Below, one piece after another: positions 50,333 to 59,373 of a stretch of 64,000 nt of DNA; within the stretch, counting starts at the first letter, position 1; every line of letters starts with the position of its first letter. The DNA is taken from assembly GCA_002396085.1 (NCBI GenBank), contig DGWI01000010.1, positions 31,833 through 95,832 on the forward strand, written 5' to 3'. This stretch comes from Porphyromonadaceae bacterium UBA4262. GTDB lineage: Bacteria > Bacteroidota > Bacteroidia > Bacteroidales > Muribaculaceae. The position numbers and the translations under genes are program-made. Under the pieces are notes generated by a model. The model saw only the letters and a list, made by a program, of their open reading frames with translations, was not told the origin of the DNA and made no database searches.

Positions 50333-51961
50333 ATGAAAACAAGAAGCATGAAACAGATTGTGCCACGCGGGGCGACACAGCCCTGCGTCAGCGAGAGTGC
50401 CGCAGCGGGCGAAGCCGCCGTGGCACTGAATGTGCGCGAGTGCGACAATGCGCTGCGCGTAGTGGGCCAGCCGCCCACAATTGACAACATCGCCACCGAC
50501 CGTCAACTGCTGCTCGTCGATGACGAGCGTCTGCTCACGCTCATGGGCAACCGTGTGATGCTTGACGAACAGGTGGTGACCACACTTGACAGTGACCTGG
50601 TGGGCGCACACCGTGTGGGCGACCTCATTGTGCTGGCCACCACATCGGGGCTCCAATGGCTGCGCGGCACCGGCGAGGGCTATGTCGTGGTGAGCCTGTC
50701 GGGGGCCTGCCCCGGCATCACACTCAGTGCCCTGGAGAGTGACACCGACAGCGCAGCGATGGAGGCATTGACCTTCGATGCCCCCTACACGCAGTGGCCT
50801 GCCACGCTCTCGACGACCGATGTGTCGCAGTTGACCCTGCGACTGAGGCAAGCCTGGTCGCAATTGCAACAAGGCATGGACGCTGTGGGAGCATTTGGTG
50901 GCATGATGCAGGTGCGATGCGGCGTGCGCCTGATGGATGACACCTACCTGTGGCTCAGCGACCCCGTCACACTGGGCAGCGCTACCCTGGCCGACAGTGA
51001 ACCCGTGGTGACCGACACCACACTCGACGGGACTGCTGTGACAGGACTACCCGCCACCACACTGACACGACATCGCTACCGAGTGGGCATCACCGTCGAG
51101 AGCGGCATCGCCGACGAGTGGCTGCCACTGGTGCGAGCCATCGACATTCTGGCCACCCCCTGCGTCAGTGTCGTGGCGGTCGGCGGCACGGCGCAGTATC
51201 GCTGCATCGCCATCGGCGGCAGTGTGCGGCGACCCCGCCTCGAATTCGGTCTGCCCGCAGTGAGCCAGGGAGCCATCACCAGCCGGTTGTCGCAATCGGG
51301 GTGGCATGTGATTGCCTCGACCAGCGACCTGTCGAGCCTAGCACAACACCGCTGGGTGAGCGACGCGGTGGCTGCCAGCAGCGAGGTGGTGACACCAGGG
51401 GTGACCAGTTATGTGGTCACGCGCAGCATCGAGGCCAACGACCGCCTCAGCGCGGCACAAGCGATGGCCATCGAACAGAGTTTTACACCGCTACAACCCG
51501 TGGCGTCGATGACCTGCAACGGAAGGCTGCACTGCATCGATGCAACTGGCATGCTGTCGGTGAGCCTTCCGGGCAACGCGCTGGTCACTGCCCGCCAACG
51601 CATTGTCACTGGTGCCACGGTGCGCGCCCTGGTGCCGTTGAGCCGCGCTATCTACAGCAACGGTTTCGGTCGATATCCTGTGGCACTGTTCACCGACGAC
51701 GGCATCTATGCCCTGCCATTGACCGGTGCGGGCAGTTATGGCGAGCCCCGATTGCTTGACCGATCGGTCATCGCCCCAGGCTGCCGTCCCATCGAGGGAG
51801 ACCGTGATGTGTACTTCGTCACGCACCGCGGGCATCTGTGTCGACTGCGTCGCGGCGAGGTGGACATCGTGTGGCGCGACCTGGGACCATGCCAGATGGC
51901 CTGGGATGACGCACACCACGAACTGTGGGCACGACAGGCCGACGGCACGGTGCTGCGTTGA
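50333..51961 (+). CDS. Beta-rich protein downstream of the terminase-like gene, unknown function
   Basis: A 542-residue protein that I do not recognise. It is predicted almost all beta, with repeated blade-like units near the N-terminus (RQLLLVDDERLLTLMGNRVM, LIVLATTSGLQWL) and again at the C-terminus (GRYPVALFTDDGIYALPLTG, DVYFVTHRGHLCRLRRGEVD, ELWARQADGTVL). The middle (about 170-400) has fibronectin-like stretches. The N-terminal IVPRGATQPCVSE may be a short arm. This plan resembles phage tail or stabilisation propellers such as P22 gp10 in outline only. Its stop overlaps the start of the next gene (TGATG), whose first residues look like one more blade. Confidence 0.65.
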   Translation: MKTRSMKQIVPRGATQPCVSESAAAGEAAVALNVRECDNALRVVGQPPTIDNIATDRQLLLVDDERLLTLMGNRVMLDEQVVTTLDSDLVGAHRVGDLIVLATTSGLQWLRGTGEGYVVVSLSGACPGITLSALESDTDSAAMEALTFDAPYTQWPATLSTTDVSQLTLRLRQAWSQLQQGMDAVGAFGGMMQVRCGVRLMDDTYLWLSDPVTLGSATLADSEPVVTDTTLDGTAVTGLPATTLTRHRYRVGITVESGIADEWLPLVRAIDILATPCVSVVAVGGTAQYRCIAIGGSVRRPRLEFGLPAVSQGAITSRLSQSGWHVIASTSDLSSLAQHRWVSDAVAASSEVVTPGVTSYVVTRSIEANDRLSAAQAMAIEQSFTPLQPVASMTCNGRLHCIDATGMLSVSLPGNALVTARQRIVTGATVRALVPLSRAIYSNGFGRYPVALFTDDGIYALPLTGAGSYGEPRLLDRSVIAPGCRPIEGDRDVYFVTHRGHLCRLRRGEVDIVWRDLGPCQMAWDDAHHELWARQADGTVLR

Positions 51962-52368
51962 TGGCCAGTGGCCGTGTGAGCCACCGCACTGTGGCGTGCA
52001 GGCAACTCTATGACGACACGACGCATGCCCTGGCAGTGACCGCCATGGGGCAGGTGCTGGATTTGACTGAGGAAGCGGAGTCGGCATCACAGCCCATCGA
52101 GTGGCAGTCGCATGCCCTGCTGATGCCACCCCCCAGTGAGGTGGTGTGGCAGGTGATGGGGCATGGCGAACTGACGCTCGAAGTGACAGGCGAGCGCGGC
52201 GTGAGTTGTCACGGATTTGCAGTGGGCAGGCTGCGGGTGAACGGACACATCAATGCACCGCTGAGACAGCGGCTCGTGTCGCCCCCGTTGCGCACGGTGC
52301 GCCTGCGCGTGGCGGGCACTGCTGCCAGTGGCATGCTGGTGATGCCTGCGCTAGTGAACGGCAAATAA
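51961..52368 (+). CDS. Small beta-rich protein, possible detached end of the previous protein
   Basis: A 135-residue protein starting at an ATG that shares its A with the upstream TGA (TGATG). Its first part, RQLYDDTTHALAVTAMGQVL, closely follows the pattern of the last blade of the preceding protein (DDAHHELWARQADGTVL). It may be the continuation of one propeller, now made by re-initiation. The remainder (EVVWQVMGHGELTLEVTGER, later TVRLRVAGTAASGMLVMPAL) is a beta-sandwich-like domain. No family is recognised. It ends the three-gene cassette. Confidence 0.6.
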   Translation: MASGRVSHRTVACRQLYDDTTHALAVTAMGQVLDLTEEAESASQPIEWQSHALLMPPPSEVVWQVMGHGELTLEVTGERGVSCHGFAVGRLRVNGHINAPLRQRLVSPPLRTVRLRVAGTAASGMLVMPALVNGK

Positions 52369-52437
52369 AAGGCCCACGACAACTGCATGGGCCACACAAC
52401 AAGGGCACAACTCGCCCTCTTAATTCTTAATTATTAA

Positions 52438-53475
52438 TTATTGCTTCTTAACCTTGCCGGCGAGCATGCCACAGGCGGCCTGGATGTCCTCGCCGCGGCT
52501 GCGACGGATGGTGCAGGTCACGCCATGGCCACTGAGGTAGTCGCGGAAGGCAATCATGCGGTCGTCGCTGCAAGTGCGCAGTTTCTCGACCTCGGGAATC
52601 ATGTGATAGCGGATGAGGTTGACACGCACATGCTCGTTGGGCAGGATTTCGCGCAACGCCTCGGCATGCTTGATGTCGTCGTTGAACCACTGCCACATGA
52701 TGTACTCAACCGAGAGCCGTCGCTGGTGAGCAAAGTCATACTTGCCCAGCATCTCAAGCACATCATCGATGGGATAGACCTTCTCGAGCGGCATGAGCGA
52801 CTGTCGCTCCTCGTGCACGGCAGTGTGAACGCTCACAGCAATGTGGACATTGGTCTTCTCGACCAGCGTCTTGAGTTCGGGCTTCTTGCCCACTGTGCTC
52901 ACGGTCACGCGCTTGGGGCTCCAAGCCAATCCCCACGGCTCGGTGAGAATCTCGATGACGCGCATCACCTCATCGAGGTTGTCGAGCGGCTCACCCATGC
53001 CCATAAACACGACATTGGTCAATTGCTGACTCTGCGGCACGCTCAACACCTGGTTGATGATCTGGTTGCTGGTGAGATTGCCATGAAATCCCTGGCGACC
53101 CGTCATGCAGAAGTAGCAGTTCATGCGGCACCCCTTCTGCGACGAGATGCACAGTGTGTGCCGATCATCGTCGGGGATATACACAGCCTCGACCGCCTGT
53201 CCATCGCCCACATCAAATAGATACTTGACCGTACCGTCCTCGCTGCGCTGCGCCTCAGCGGGAAAAGTGAGCCCCACGCAGTAGTTCTGGGCCAACTTTT
53301 CACGATTAGCCTTGCTGATGTTCAACATCTCGCCGAAAGTGGTGACACGCTTGTCGTAGATCCACTGGCACAATTGCTTGGCGGTGAACAGGGGCATGCC
53401 CAGTTCCTTGACCACCTTGTACATGTCCTCGAGGGTCATTCCCGCCAACGGGATGAGTTGGTTGTTCTTTTCCAT
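52438..53475 (-). CDS. rlmN: 23S rRNA/tRNA adenine-C2 methyltransferase RlmN
   Basis: A radical SAM enzyme that methylates C2 of A2503 in 23S rRNA and A37 in some tRNAs. The 345-residue protein has the CxxxCxxC cluster motif CRMNCYFC (Cys 116, 120, 123) and the conserved cysteine near the end (AACGML, Cys 335) used in the ping-pong mechanism. It also has NVVFMGMGEPL, STVG, SVHTAVHEERQSLMP and SRGEDIQAACG. The length is normal. It lies last in a minus-strand run after ruvC, separated by 225 bp that contain inverted AGTTAAGG arrays. Confidence 0.96.
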   Translation of the reverse strand: MEKNNQLIPLAGMTLEDMYKVVKELGMPLFTAKQLCQWIYDKRVTTFGEMLNISKANREKLAQNYCVGLTFPAEAQRSEDGTVKYLFDVGDGQAVEAVYIPDDDRHTLCISSQKGCRMNCYFCMTGRQGFHGNLTSNQIINQVLSVPQSQQLTNVVFMGMGEPLDNLDEVMRVIEILTEPWGLAWSPKRVTVSTVGKKPELKTLVEKTNVHIAVSVHTAVHEERQSLMPLEKVYPIDDVLEMLGKYDFAHQRRLSVEYIMWQWFNDDIKHAEALREILPNEHVRVNLIRYHMIPEVEKLRTCSDDRMIAFRDYLSGHGVTCTIRRSRGEDIQAACGMLAGKVKKQ

Positions 53476-53516
53476 TGTTATAAATTCTTAATTATCCACT
53501 TTCTAAAGTAGCTGTT

Positions 53517-53697
53517 TGTCTGTAGTTAAGGGAGTTAAGGAGTTCAAGGAGTTAAGACAAATGCTCTTGTTGCTCTAAAATTTCCATTATTATTGCATCA
53601 GCCAGCCAGTCTGTAACATACTGCAACGACTCTGTGATATCTTAACTCCATTTGACTACGTAACTACTTAACTACTCCAGAAACTTAAGTTAATTAT
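53517..53697. repeat. Inverted AGTTAAGG arrays around a unique core
   Basis: AGTTAAGG-type units (53524-53560) and their reverse complement (53640-53690) frame about 80 bp of unique sequence between rlmN and ruvC. The same arrays occur in the 43.6-44.5 kb cluster. Confidence 0.7.
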
Positions 53698-53700
53698 CAA

Positions 53701-54267
53701 TTATTTCTTGACCCTGTCGGGGTGCTGCGCAATGAAGGCCTTCCACGACCCGGCGCCATGACTCTGTACGGGCTTCTGGCTCTCGTAGTAGTGGCACAAC
53801 GCCGCAGCCAGTGCGTCGGTGGCATCGAGCAGGTCGGGCATCTGGTCGTCGGTCAGGTGCAATTCGCGCTGCAGCATGGTTGCCACCTGTTCCTTGCTAG
53901 CCCCGCCATTGCCGGTGATCGCCATCTTGATCTTGCGTGGCTCATACTCGGCGATGGGCACCTCATGACTGAGTGCCGCCGCCATGGCCACGCCTTGAGC
54001 ACGTCCCAGTTTGAGCATCGACTGCACGTTCTTGCCGTAGAATGGAGCCTCAATTGCCATCTCATCGGGCAGATACTGGTCTACGAGTGCCTTCACGCGC
54101 TCGTAGATGCGGTGCAGACGCATGTAGTGATCCTCCATGCGGTTGAGTTTGATGACCCCCATGACGATGAGACTAGGCTTCCGGGCCTTGATGCCCAGCA
54201 GCCCGTAGCCCATGACATTGGTGCCCGGGTCGATGCCTATGATGATTTTATCCCACTGCGTGCCCAT
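53701..54267 (-). CDS. ruvC: Crossover junction endodeoxyribonuclease RuvC
   Basis: Cuts Holliday junctions as a dimer during recombination. The 188-residue protein has the RNase H-like catalytic acids in order: Asp13 in IIGIDPGT, Glu73 in AIEAPFYG, and the C-terminal aspartates in DLLDATDALAAALCH. GNGGASKEQV is the family DNA-contact region. It starts four bases after the upstream membrane gene stop. ruvA and ruvB are not in the window. The extended C-terminal tail (SHGAGSWKAFIAQHPDRVKK) is slightly longer than in E. coli. Confidence 0.95.
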   Translation of the reverse strand: MGTQWDKIIIGIDPGTNVMGYGLLGIKARKPSLIVMGVIKLNRMEDHYMRLHRIYERVKALVDQYLPDEMAIEAPFYGKNVQSMLKLGRAQGVAMAAALSHEVPIAEYEPRKIKMAITGNGGASKEQVATMLQRELHLTDDQMPDLLDATDALAAALCHYYESQKPVQSHGAGSWKAFIAQHPDRVKK

Positions 54268-54271
54268 ATAT

Positions 54272-55993
54272 TCATTGCTTGATGCGTTGGAAGTTCACGT
54301 TGAGCCACTGCTTGTGCACGATGTCGTAGCGTGACATCTCGATGCGTGTCACCTGGTCGTTGACGGCACTGCCGATGACCATATATCGCTTGCCATCGAT
54401 GACAAGCAGATAGGGACGGATGGGCATATAGTCGCGATAGGAGCCTAGATAATAGCGCCGACGCACCACCTCCTCGCCCCACACTTGCTCGATGTTGGTG
54501 TAGTAGACCCTTCCTTGCCCGTTGATGGCCACGTCACCGTCGGGCATCGGCAAGAAAGCGTAGTCCTTGCCCGGCACCATCAGGATTGTACCCGTGAAGG
54601 CGGTATCGCTGCTGGCAAACTGCATGGGTACAGCATCGGTGAGCAGTGTGCCCTGCTGGTAGCGGTGCAGCATGTCGGTCGGCAGAAACTGCACATTGTC
54701 CTTACCGTAATAATAAGCATAAAAAGTGCGATAGGCGCAGACAAACTGCGAGTTGTCGTACACATCGGGCAAAACCCATCGGCTACTGACAGGAGCCGAC
54801 GAAGCCTCGATGACACACTGCGCCGGACCGTCCTGAATGTGCTGCTGCACCTGCCTGTCATAGTTGCGGTAGACCGTCATCTTGTGCAACGCCACACCAC
54901 TTGCCACAGTGGCCACGAGCAGACACAGCATGGTGCCCAACGCCCTCCACATGGCCGGTCGCGACACCAGCCAGTCGTAGGCAACCTTCAATACGATAGT
55001 CATCGACAAGGTCACCATGAACGTATAAGGTCGCTCAATGACCATGCCCAGAGCCAACGCCGCAAGCAGCACACCTGCCATCACGCAAAATCCAGCCTGC
55101 GACCTCACGAAACGCCAGCCCTGCTTGTGCCACTGCCAGACGAACAGCGCCATCACAGCCAGTGGCGTGACAAACCGCAGCGACATGTATCCCATGCTGA
55201 GCACACGGCGACTCACCATCTGCAACATGCTCAGTGACATGTTGACCGAGTTGCCGCCTTCCAGACGCAAGAGCAACGCCGGTGACATGAGCACCATGCA
55301 CAGCCCCAGTGCGCAACCCACCATGGCCACGGTCCTGAAAGGCGTCAATTGCTTGCGGTTGAGCGCAAAGAAGATGCCCAAGCCCAACAAGCAGCCCATG
55401 GAGGTACTCTCGTTGAACCCTCCTGCGACAAAGGCCAGCACGAACACAGCCACAAATTGCCACCATCGCGGCCGTTGCGGCGCAAACTTGAGCCAGCACA
55501 GCAGCCAGATGCACAAAGTTGCCGACCACAGGTAGTTGCAGGCACCTGCCATCCACATCAGGGTCTCGCCGGGATAAGGGAACGCCAGCAGCAACAACAC
55601 CAGGATGATGGCCAGTGGCAACATGGCGCGGCGACGTCCTACAGCCAGAGTGAAGATACCCTCGATGAGCAAGATAAAGACCAGCGTGTTGAGGACATTG
55701 AACACAGGCTTACCGACCACACTGGCCATGAGGCGCTCGACGGCATCGGCTAGACGACCGTTGGTGGTCTGGTAGAAGGTGGGCATCGTGCGCACATAGT
55801 CGGCCAACGAACGACAGTGGTGCTGCAAGTCGCCGGGCAACATGGCATAGACATACTCATCGCCCTTGAGCGTGGTGAGCACATTCATCACCATCACGAC
55901 CACAGCCGCGACAGCGAGCGTGATGTAATACCCCCTATGTTGTCTCAACTGCTGTAACATCGTACAGATGATGCTATTGTAATCAATTTCCAC
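54272..55993 (-). CDS. Polytopic membrane protein, DUF6056-like
   Basis: A 573-residue protein with about 10-12 transmembrane segments (for example GYYITLAVAAVVVMVMNVLT and PLAIILVLLLLAFPYPGETL) and a soluble C-terminal domain of about 150 residues. Early loops contain the DEYVYAM pattern and MWMAGACNYLW, which are family features shared with DUF6056 and GT-C-type glycosyltransferase-like proteins. The acidic DE near residue 45 would suit a GT-C active site, but this is inference. The start overlaps the DUF4292 stop by 11 bases. It occupies the position where other Bacteroidetes usually have an M23 peptidase/EnvC gene. Confidence 0.7.
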   Translation of the reverse strand: MEIDYNSIICTMLQQLRQHRGYYITLAVAAVVVMVMNVLTTLKGDEYVYAMLPGDLQHHCRSLADYVRTMPTFYQTTNGRLADAVERLMASVVGKPVFNVLNTLVFILLIEGIFTLAVGRRRAMLPLAIILVLLLLAFPYPGETLMWMAGACNYLWSATLCIWLLCWLKFAPQRPRWWQFVAVFVLAFVAGGFNESTSMGCLLGLGIFFALNRKQLTPFRTVAMVGCALGLCMVLMSPALLLRLEGGNSVNMSLSMLQMVSRRVLSMGYMSLRFVTPLAVMALFVWQWHKQGWRFVRSQAGFCVMAGVLLAALALGMVIERPYTFMVTLSMTIVLKVAYDWLVSRPAMWRALGTMLCLLVATVASGVALHKMTVYRNYDRQVQQHIQDGPAQCVIEASSAPVSSRWVLPDVYDNSQFVCAYRTFYAYYYGKDNVQFLPTDMLHRYQQGTLLTDAVPMQFASSDTAFTGTILMVPGKDYAFLPMPDGDVAINGQGRVYYTNIEQVWGEEVVRRRYYLGSYRDYMPIRPYLLVIDGKRYMVIGSAVNDQVTRIEMSRYDIVHKQWLNVNFQRIKQ

Positions 55994-56837
55994 CCTCGAG
56001 AATCGAGGTAATCTGATTGGCGCTCATGCGCTTGTAGCCGCTAGCGGGCTTGGTTAAGTCGATGGTGAAGTCGCCGCTCCATGTGATGTCCTTGAGGTCA
56101 AGCGCCAGGGTGAAAGCCGTGCCTCCCACGTTGGCCTTGACATCGACATGGTGGGCAATATTTCCCGCCATAGCCTCAAGTTTGACATCGCTGTAAGTGG
56201 CTTTATAGGGCTTCAGGTTTCCCTTGACGGGCGTAACCTCGACGGCGAGGATTTTGTTGTTCTCGTCGTAGGTGAAACCATAAGTGAAATCCTTGGGTTG
56301 CTGCTTGGGTGACAGGCGGTAGTTGGTGCCATCGTGAACCAGTGTGCAGTCCTTGCTGTTGTTGCGGCCCACTGTCCCCTGTCCTAACACGAATGACCGG
56401 CCCAGGAAGATGTCCTGCAGGTTGCCCACGGTGACCGGGATGCCATTGGTGATGAGCGACATGGGCTCGGCGATGTAACGCTTGTGATACTTGTCGACCA
56501 CCAGAACACTATCACTGGTGATGACAATCTTGCCCACCTCGATGCCCAGCATGGGGCGCAACGAGATATAAATGGCTTTGTCGCGAATCATGCGCATCTG
56601 CATGCTGCTGGAGAGCGACTTGATGCCTCCCACCTTGACATTGCCGCCAACCTGCATCATGTTCCAGTTGCCTTGAGTGTTGACCAGCATGCTCAGGCGT
56701 TGATCGAGTGCCTCCTGCTGGTTCTGGTTGGGTGTTATGGTAGTGCCACTATTGGGTGTGACAGTCGTGTCCTTGGTTGTGCGGCAACCGGTGGTGATGG
56801 CTGCCAGGAGAGTGAATGCGATGATAATCTTTTTCAT
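55983..56837 (-). CDS. DUF4292 lipoprotein
   Basis: A 284-residue lipoprotein (lipobox TLLAAITTGC, Cys 18) of DUF4292, a Bacteroidetes family with a LolA/LolB-like folded barrel in its strand order. Features seen: GNWNMMQVGGNVKVGGIKSL, the strand IYISLRPMLGIEVGKIVITS, and DSVLVVDKYHKRYIAEP. It then has LQDIFLGRSFV and FTYGFTYDENNKILAVEV. A role in outer-membrane lipoprotein handling is inference from the fold. It follows the TPR gene by 17 bp, as in many Bacteroidetes. Confidence 0.85.
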   Translation of the reverse strand: MKKIIIAFTLLAAITTGCRTTKDTTVTPNSGTTITPNQNQQEALDQRLSMLVNTQGNWNMMQVGGNVKVGGIKSLSSSMQMRMIRDKAIYISLRPMLGIEVGKIVITSDSVLVVDKYHKRYIAEPMSLITNGIPVTVGNLQDIFLGRSFVLGQGTVGRNNSKDCTLVHDGTNYRLSPKQQPKDFTYGFTYDENNKILAVEVTPVKGNLKPYKATYSDVKLEAMAGNIAHHVDVKANVGGTAFTLALDLKDITWSGDFTIDLTKPASGYKRMSANQITSILEGGN

Positions 56838-56854
56838 GTTGAATACTTGAACCT

Positions 56855-58594
56855 TTATTTAAAAAAGATGGTGCGATGCTTGACCTTGCGCTGCAACAAC
56901 TCATTGTCGGGCAAGAGTTTAAGCGCTTTCTCCCACTGCTCGACAGCGGCTTCATGGTCACCTGTCATGAACAGGATGTCGCCATAATGGTCGAGCAGGT
57001 CACCATTGGGCGAGTCGTCATTCTCGATGGCGCTCTTGATGTAGACTAGCGCCATCTGGTAATCCTTTTTAGCAAAGTAGACCCATGCATAAGTGTCGAG
57101 AAATGTAGCATTCTGCGGCATGTCCTTGACAGCCATGGCAGCCATGCGCTCGGCCTTGTCCAGATCGCGCCCACACAGTGCCAGGAAGTAGGCATAGTTG
57201 TTCATGATGCCCGAGTTGATGGGGTTGAGTTGCAGCGACTCCTCATAGAGTTGGAACGCCCGCACCGTGTCGCCCATCTCAAAGTACACATCGCCCATGC
57301 CTCCGATCAAGTCGCTGCGAGTGTTGACATCAGCACTGTCGGCCAATTGCAGCGCCTTGGTGTAGGTCTGCAATGACTTGTCATATTGCTTCAACTGGAA
57401 GTAGGCGGGAGCGATATACTGATACAAATCGAGGCTGTCGGGGTTGTACTCCAGAGCCTTGTCGCCCGCGGCGATGGCTGCGGGAATATTCTCGTCCATG
57501 ATGTTGACAATCATCAGTTTGCGCCACATCTGTGCATCAGTGGGCTGCACATCAAGCACATAGCCCAACTGCTCGGCAGCCCGCTTATAGTCCTTGCGTG
57601 CAATGAGATACTCGCTGTAGAGGTCATGAATCTGCGCCTCGTGTGGATGCTGCTCAAGCACGACGTTCATCAGCGTGTCGACACGCCCTGTCGAGTCGTT
57701 GGCTGCGATGCGGTCGCGCATGAAGTCGATGAGCACTTGCATCTTGTCCTCGACCTCCAGATTCTCGTTGATCAGTGCCTGACGGACCTGCTGCTCGTAG
57801 GCTGCCGAGTCACCAACCATATTATAATACTGAGCCTTAGCAAGATAAGTGTAGCCATTGTCGGGCTCGGCCTCCTGAGCGCGGTCGAGATAGACCAACG
57901 CACTGTCGTTGCGTCCCATCTGAGTGAGCAGAGCACTCATGGTGATGTTGTACATGGCATTCTCGGGTGCTGTGGCCAACAATGAGCGCATCTCGGCAAT
58001 GGCACCAGCCGAATCGTTGAGTGCCATGTAGGCCGATACCTTGCGCGATGTCAATTGCATCGACTTGCCATGCAGTGCCTCGATAGAGTCGAACGTGGCT
58101 ATGGCTGCCTTGAAGTCGCCCGTCTGTGCCTGAGCATGAGCCAGTCGCGCCTGCAACTCCAACTTGTTAGGGTTGCGGTCGCTGAGCGTCTTGATGGCTC
58201 GCAGCGCCTCCTCGGGCTTGCCCAGCATCATGCAAGCATCGCTGTAGAAGGTGGTCTCGTAGAAGTCGCCCGGAGCAGCCTCAAAGTGACGACTCATCAA
58301 TTCCAGGCCCCGCTCGGCACGCTGCTTGGTCATGTTCTCCATCGTGAGCAGGCAGTAGCCCAAATAGAACGACACAGCAGTATTGGTCGAGTCGATGTCG
58401 TGCGCCTGCTTGAGCAGGTCGTAGTAGGCATCAAGGCGGTCATGCGACTTGTGATTCTGAGCCTCCAGAAAGATGTACTCTGCTTTGCGCCGATCCTGTT
58501 CGGTGACGTGCGGCTTGTCGCTACCAGCAAGGGCCAGAGGCCCCGCTACCAGCAGCACCAACAACGTCAGGACTATGTATCTTGCAGTCTTCAT
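56855..58594 (-). CDS. Exported tetratricopeptide-repeat protein
   Basis: A 579-residue protein with a signal peptide (MKTARYIVLTLLVLLVAGPL) and about 12-14 TPR units covering most of the rest (such as EEALRAIKTLSDRNPNKLEL, SALVYLDRAQEAEPDNGYTY, EAAVEQWEKALKLLPDNELL). It has no other domain that I can see. TPR arrays bind partners; conserved linkage with dut and DUF4292 suggests an envelope role. A 7-bp AATTGAG array lies just upstream of the start. Confidence 0.88.
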   Translation of the reverse strand: MKTARYIVLTLLVLLVAGPLALAGSDKPHVTEQDRRKAEYIFLEAQNHKSHDRLDAYYDLLKQAHDIDSTNTAVSFYLGYCLLTMENMTKQRAERGLELMSRHFEAAPGDFYETTFYSDACMMLGKPEEALRAIKTLSDRNPNKLELQARLAHAQAQTGDFKAAIATFDSIEALHGKSMQLTSRKVSAYMALNDSAGAIAEMRSLLATAPENAMYNITMSALLTQMGRNDSALVYLDRAQEAEPDNGYTYLAKAQYYNMVGDSAAYEQQVRQALINENLEVEDKMQVLIDFMRDRIAANDSTGRVDTLMNVVLEQHPHEAQIHDLYSEYLIARKDYKRAAEQLGYVLDVQPTDAQMWRKLMIVNIMDENIPAAIAAGDKALEYNPDSLDLYQYIAPAYFQLKQYDKSLQTYTKALQLADSADVNTRSDLIGGMGDVYFEMGDTVRAFQLYEESLQLNPINSGIMNNYAYFLALCGRDLDKAERMAAMAVKDMPQNATFLDTYAWVYFAKKDYQMALVYIKSAIENDDSPNGDLLDHYGDILFMTGDHEAAVEQWEKALKLLPDNELLQRKVKHRTIFFK

Positions 58595-58658
58595 TACTTC
58601 ATCAGATTGTGAATTGAGAATTGAAGAACATTCTTAACTATGAATTCTTAATTTTGAA

Positions 58659-59102
58659 TTACTTGGTGCCCGTGTGTCCGAACCCGCCAGCACCGCGCTC
58701 GGTGTCGTCAAGTTCCTCAACAGGCAGCCACTGCACAGTCTCGTGACGAGCAACGACCATCTGACAGATGCGCTCACCATCCTCGATAGTCTGCGGCTCA
58801 TTGCTCAGGTTGGCAATGATCACACAGACCTCGCCACGATAGTCAGCATCGATGGTGCCCGGCGTGTTGAGCACAGTGAGACCGCGCTTGAGCGCCAAAC
58901 CGCTGCGTGGGCGAATCTGGCACTCATAGCCCTGTGGCAGAGCGATGTAGATGCCCGTGTGCAGCATCGCTCGCTCCAAGGGCTGCAAGGTGACAGGCTG
59001 GTCGAGCCAAGCACGCAAGTCCATGCCGGCGCTTTGCTCGGTGCTATAGGCGGGTAGCGCATGCGGCCCTCGATTCACTATCTTGACTTCGATATTTTCC
59101 AT
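58659..59102 (-). CDS. dut: dUTP diphosphatase (dUTPase)
   Basis: Hydrolyses dUTP to dUMP, keeping uracil out of DNA and feeding thymidylate synthesis. The 147-residue trimeric-type enzyme has all five motifs: SAGMDLRAW, RPRSGLALK, GTIDADYRGEV, ERICQMV and RGAGGFGHTGT at the C-terminus. ATG 59102 (MENIEVKIVN) is the family start; the upstream in-frame extension is not conserved. A TAACTTTG box on the same strand lies at 59123-59130. It leads the minus-strand run down to rlmN. Confidence 0.95.
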   Translation of the reverse strand: MENIEVKIVNRGPHALPAYSTEQSAGMDLRAWLDQPVTLQPLERAMLHTGIYIALPQGYECQIRPRSGLALKRGLTVLNTPGTIDADYRGEVCVIIANLSNEPQTIEDGERICQMVVARHETVQWLPVEELDDTERGAGGFGHTGTK

Positions 59103-59122
59103 TTGTTTTGCTATTGAACTTG

Positions 59123-59130
59123 CAAAGTTA
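59123..59130 (-). promoter_or_regulatory. -7 box TAACTTTG for the dut operon
   Basis: On the minus strand the box lies 20 bp before the dut ATG at 59102. Confidence 0.5.
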
Positions 59131-59191
59131 CTGCAAAAAGCCCAATCCCCCACCCTCTAAATCGCTAAAAAAACAAAACAGGCATTTTCTC

Positions 59192-59222
59192 TTTGATAAT
59201 ATTCAAAAAGATATTAACTTTG
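59192..59222 (+). promoter_or_regulatory. Promoter TTTG-N19-TAACTTTG for the phosphoethanolamine-transferase-like gene
   Basis: TTTG (59192-59195) and TAACTTTG (59215-59222) have a 19-bp spacer. The leader to the first possible ATG (59374) is about 145 bases and contains GTTCGCTGTTTA twice (59275 and 59304). Confidence 0.65.
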
Positions 59223-59373
59223 CAGGGTTAAATCTCAAGAGCGAGAAACAACCTGCGAGCACTTCCTATAGGTGGTTCGCTGTTTACATTTTGGTTAACT
59301 AGCGTTCGCTGTTTATTCATTACATTCTGGAAACTTGGCGGTAGAAAGGATGTAGCACAAGAGTAATCAGAGA

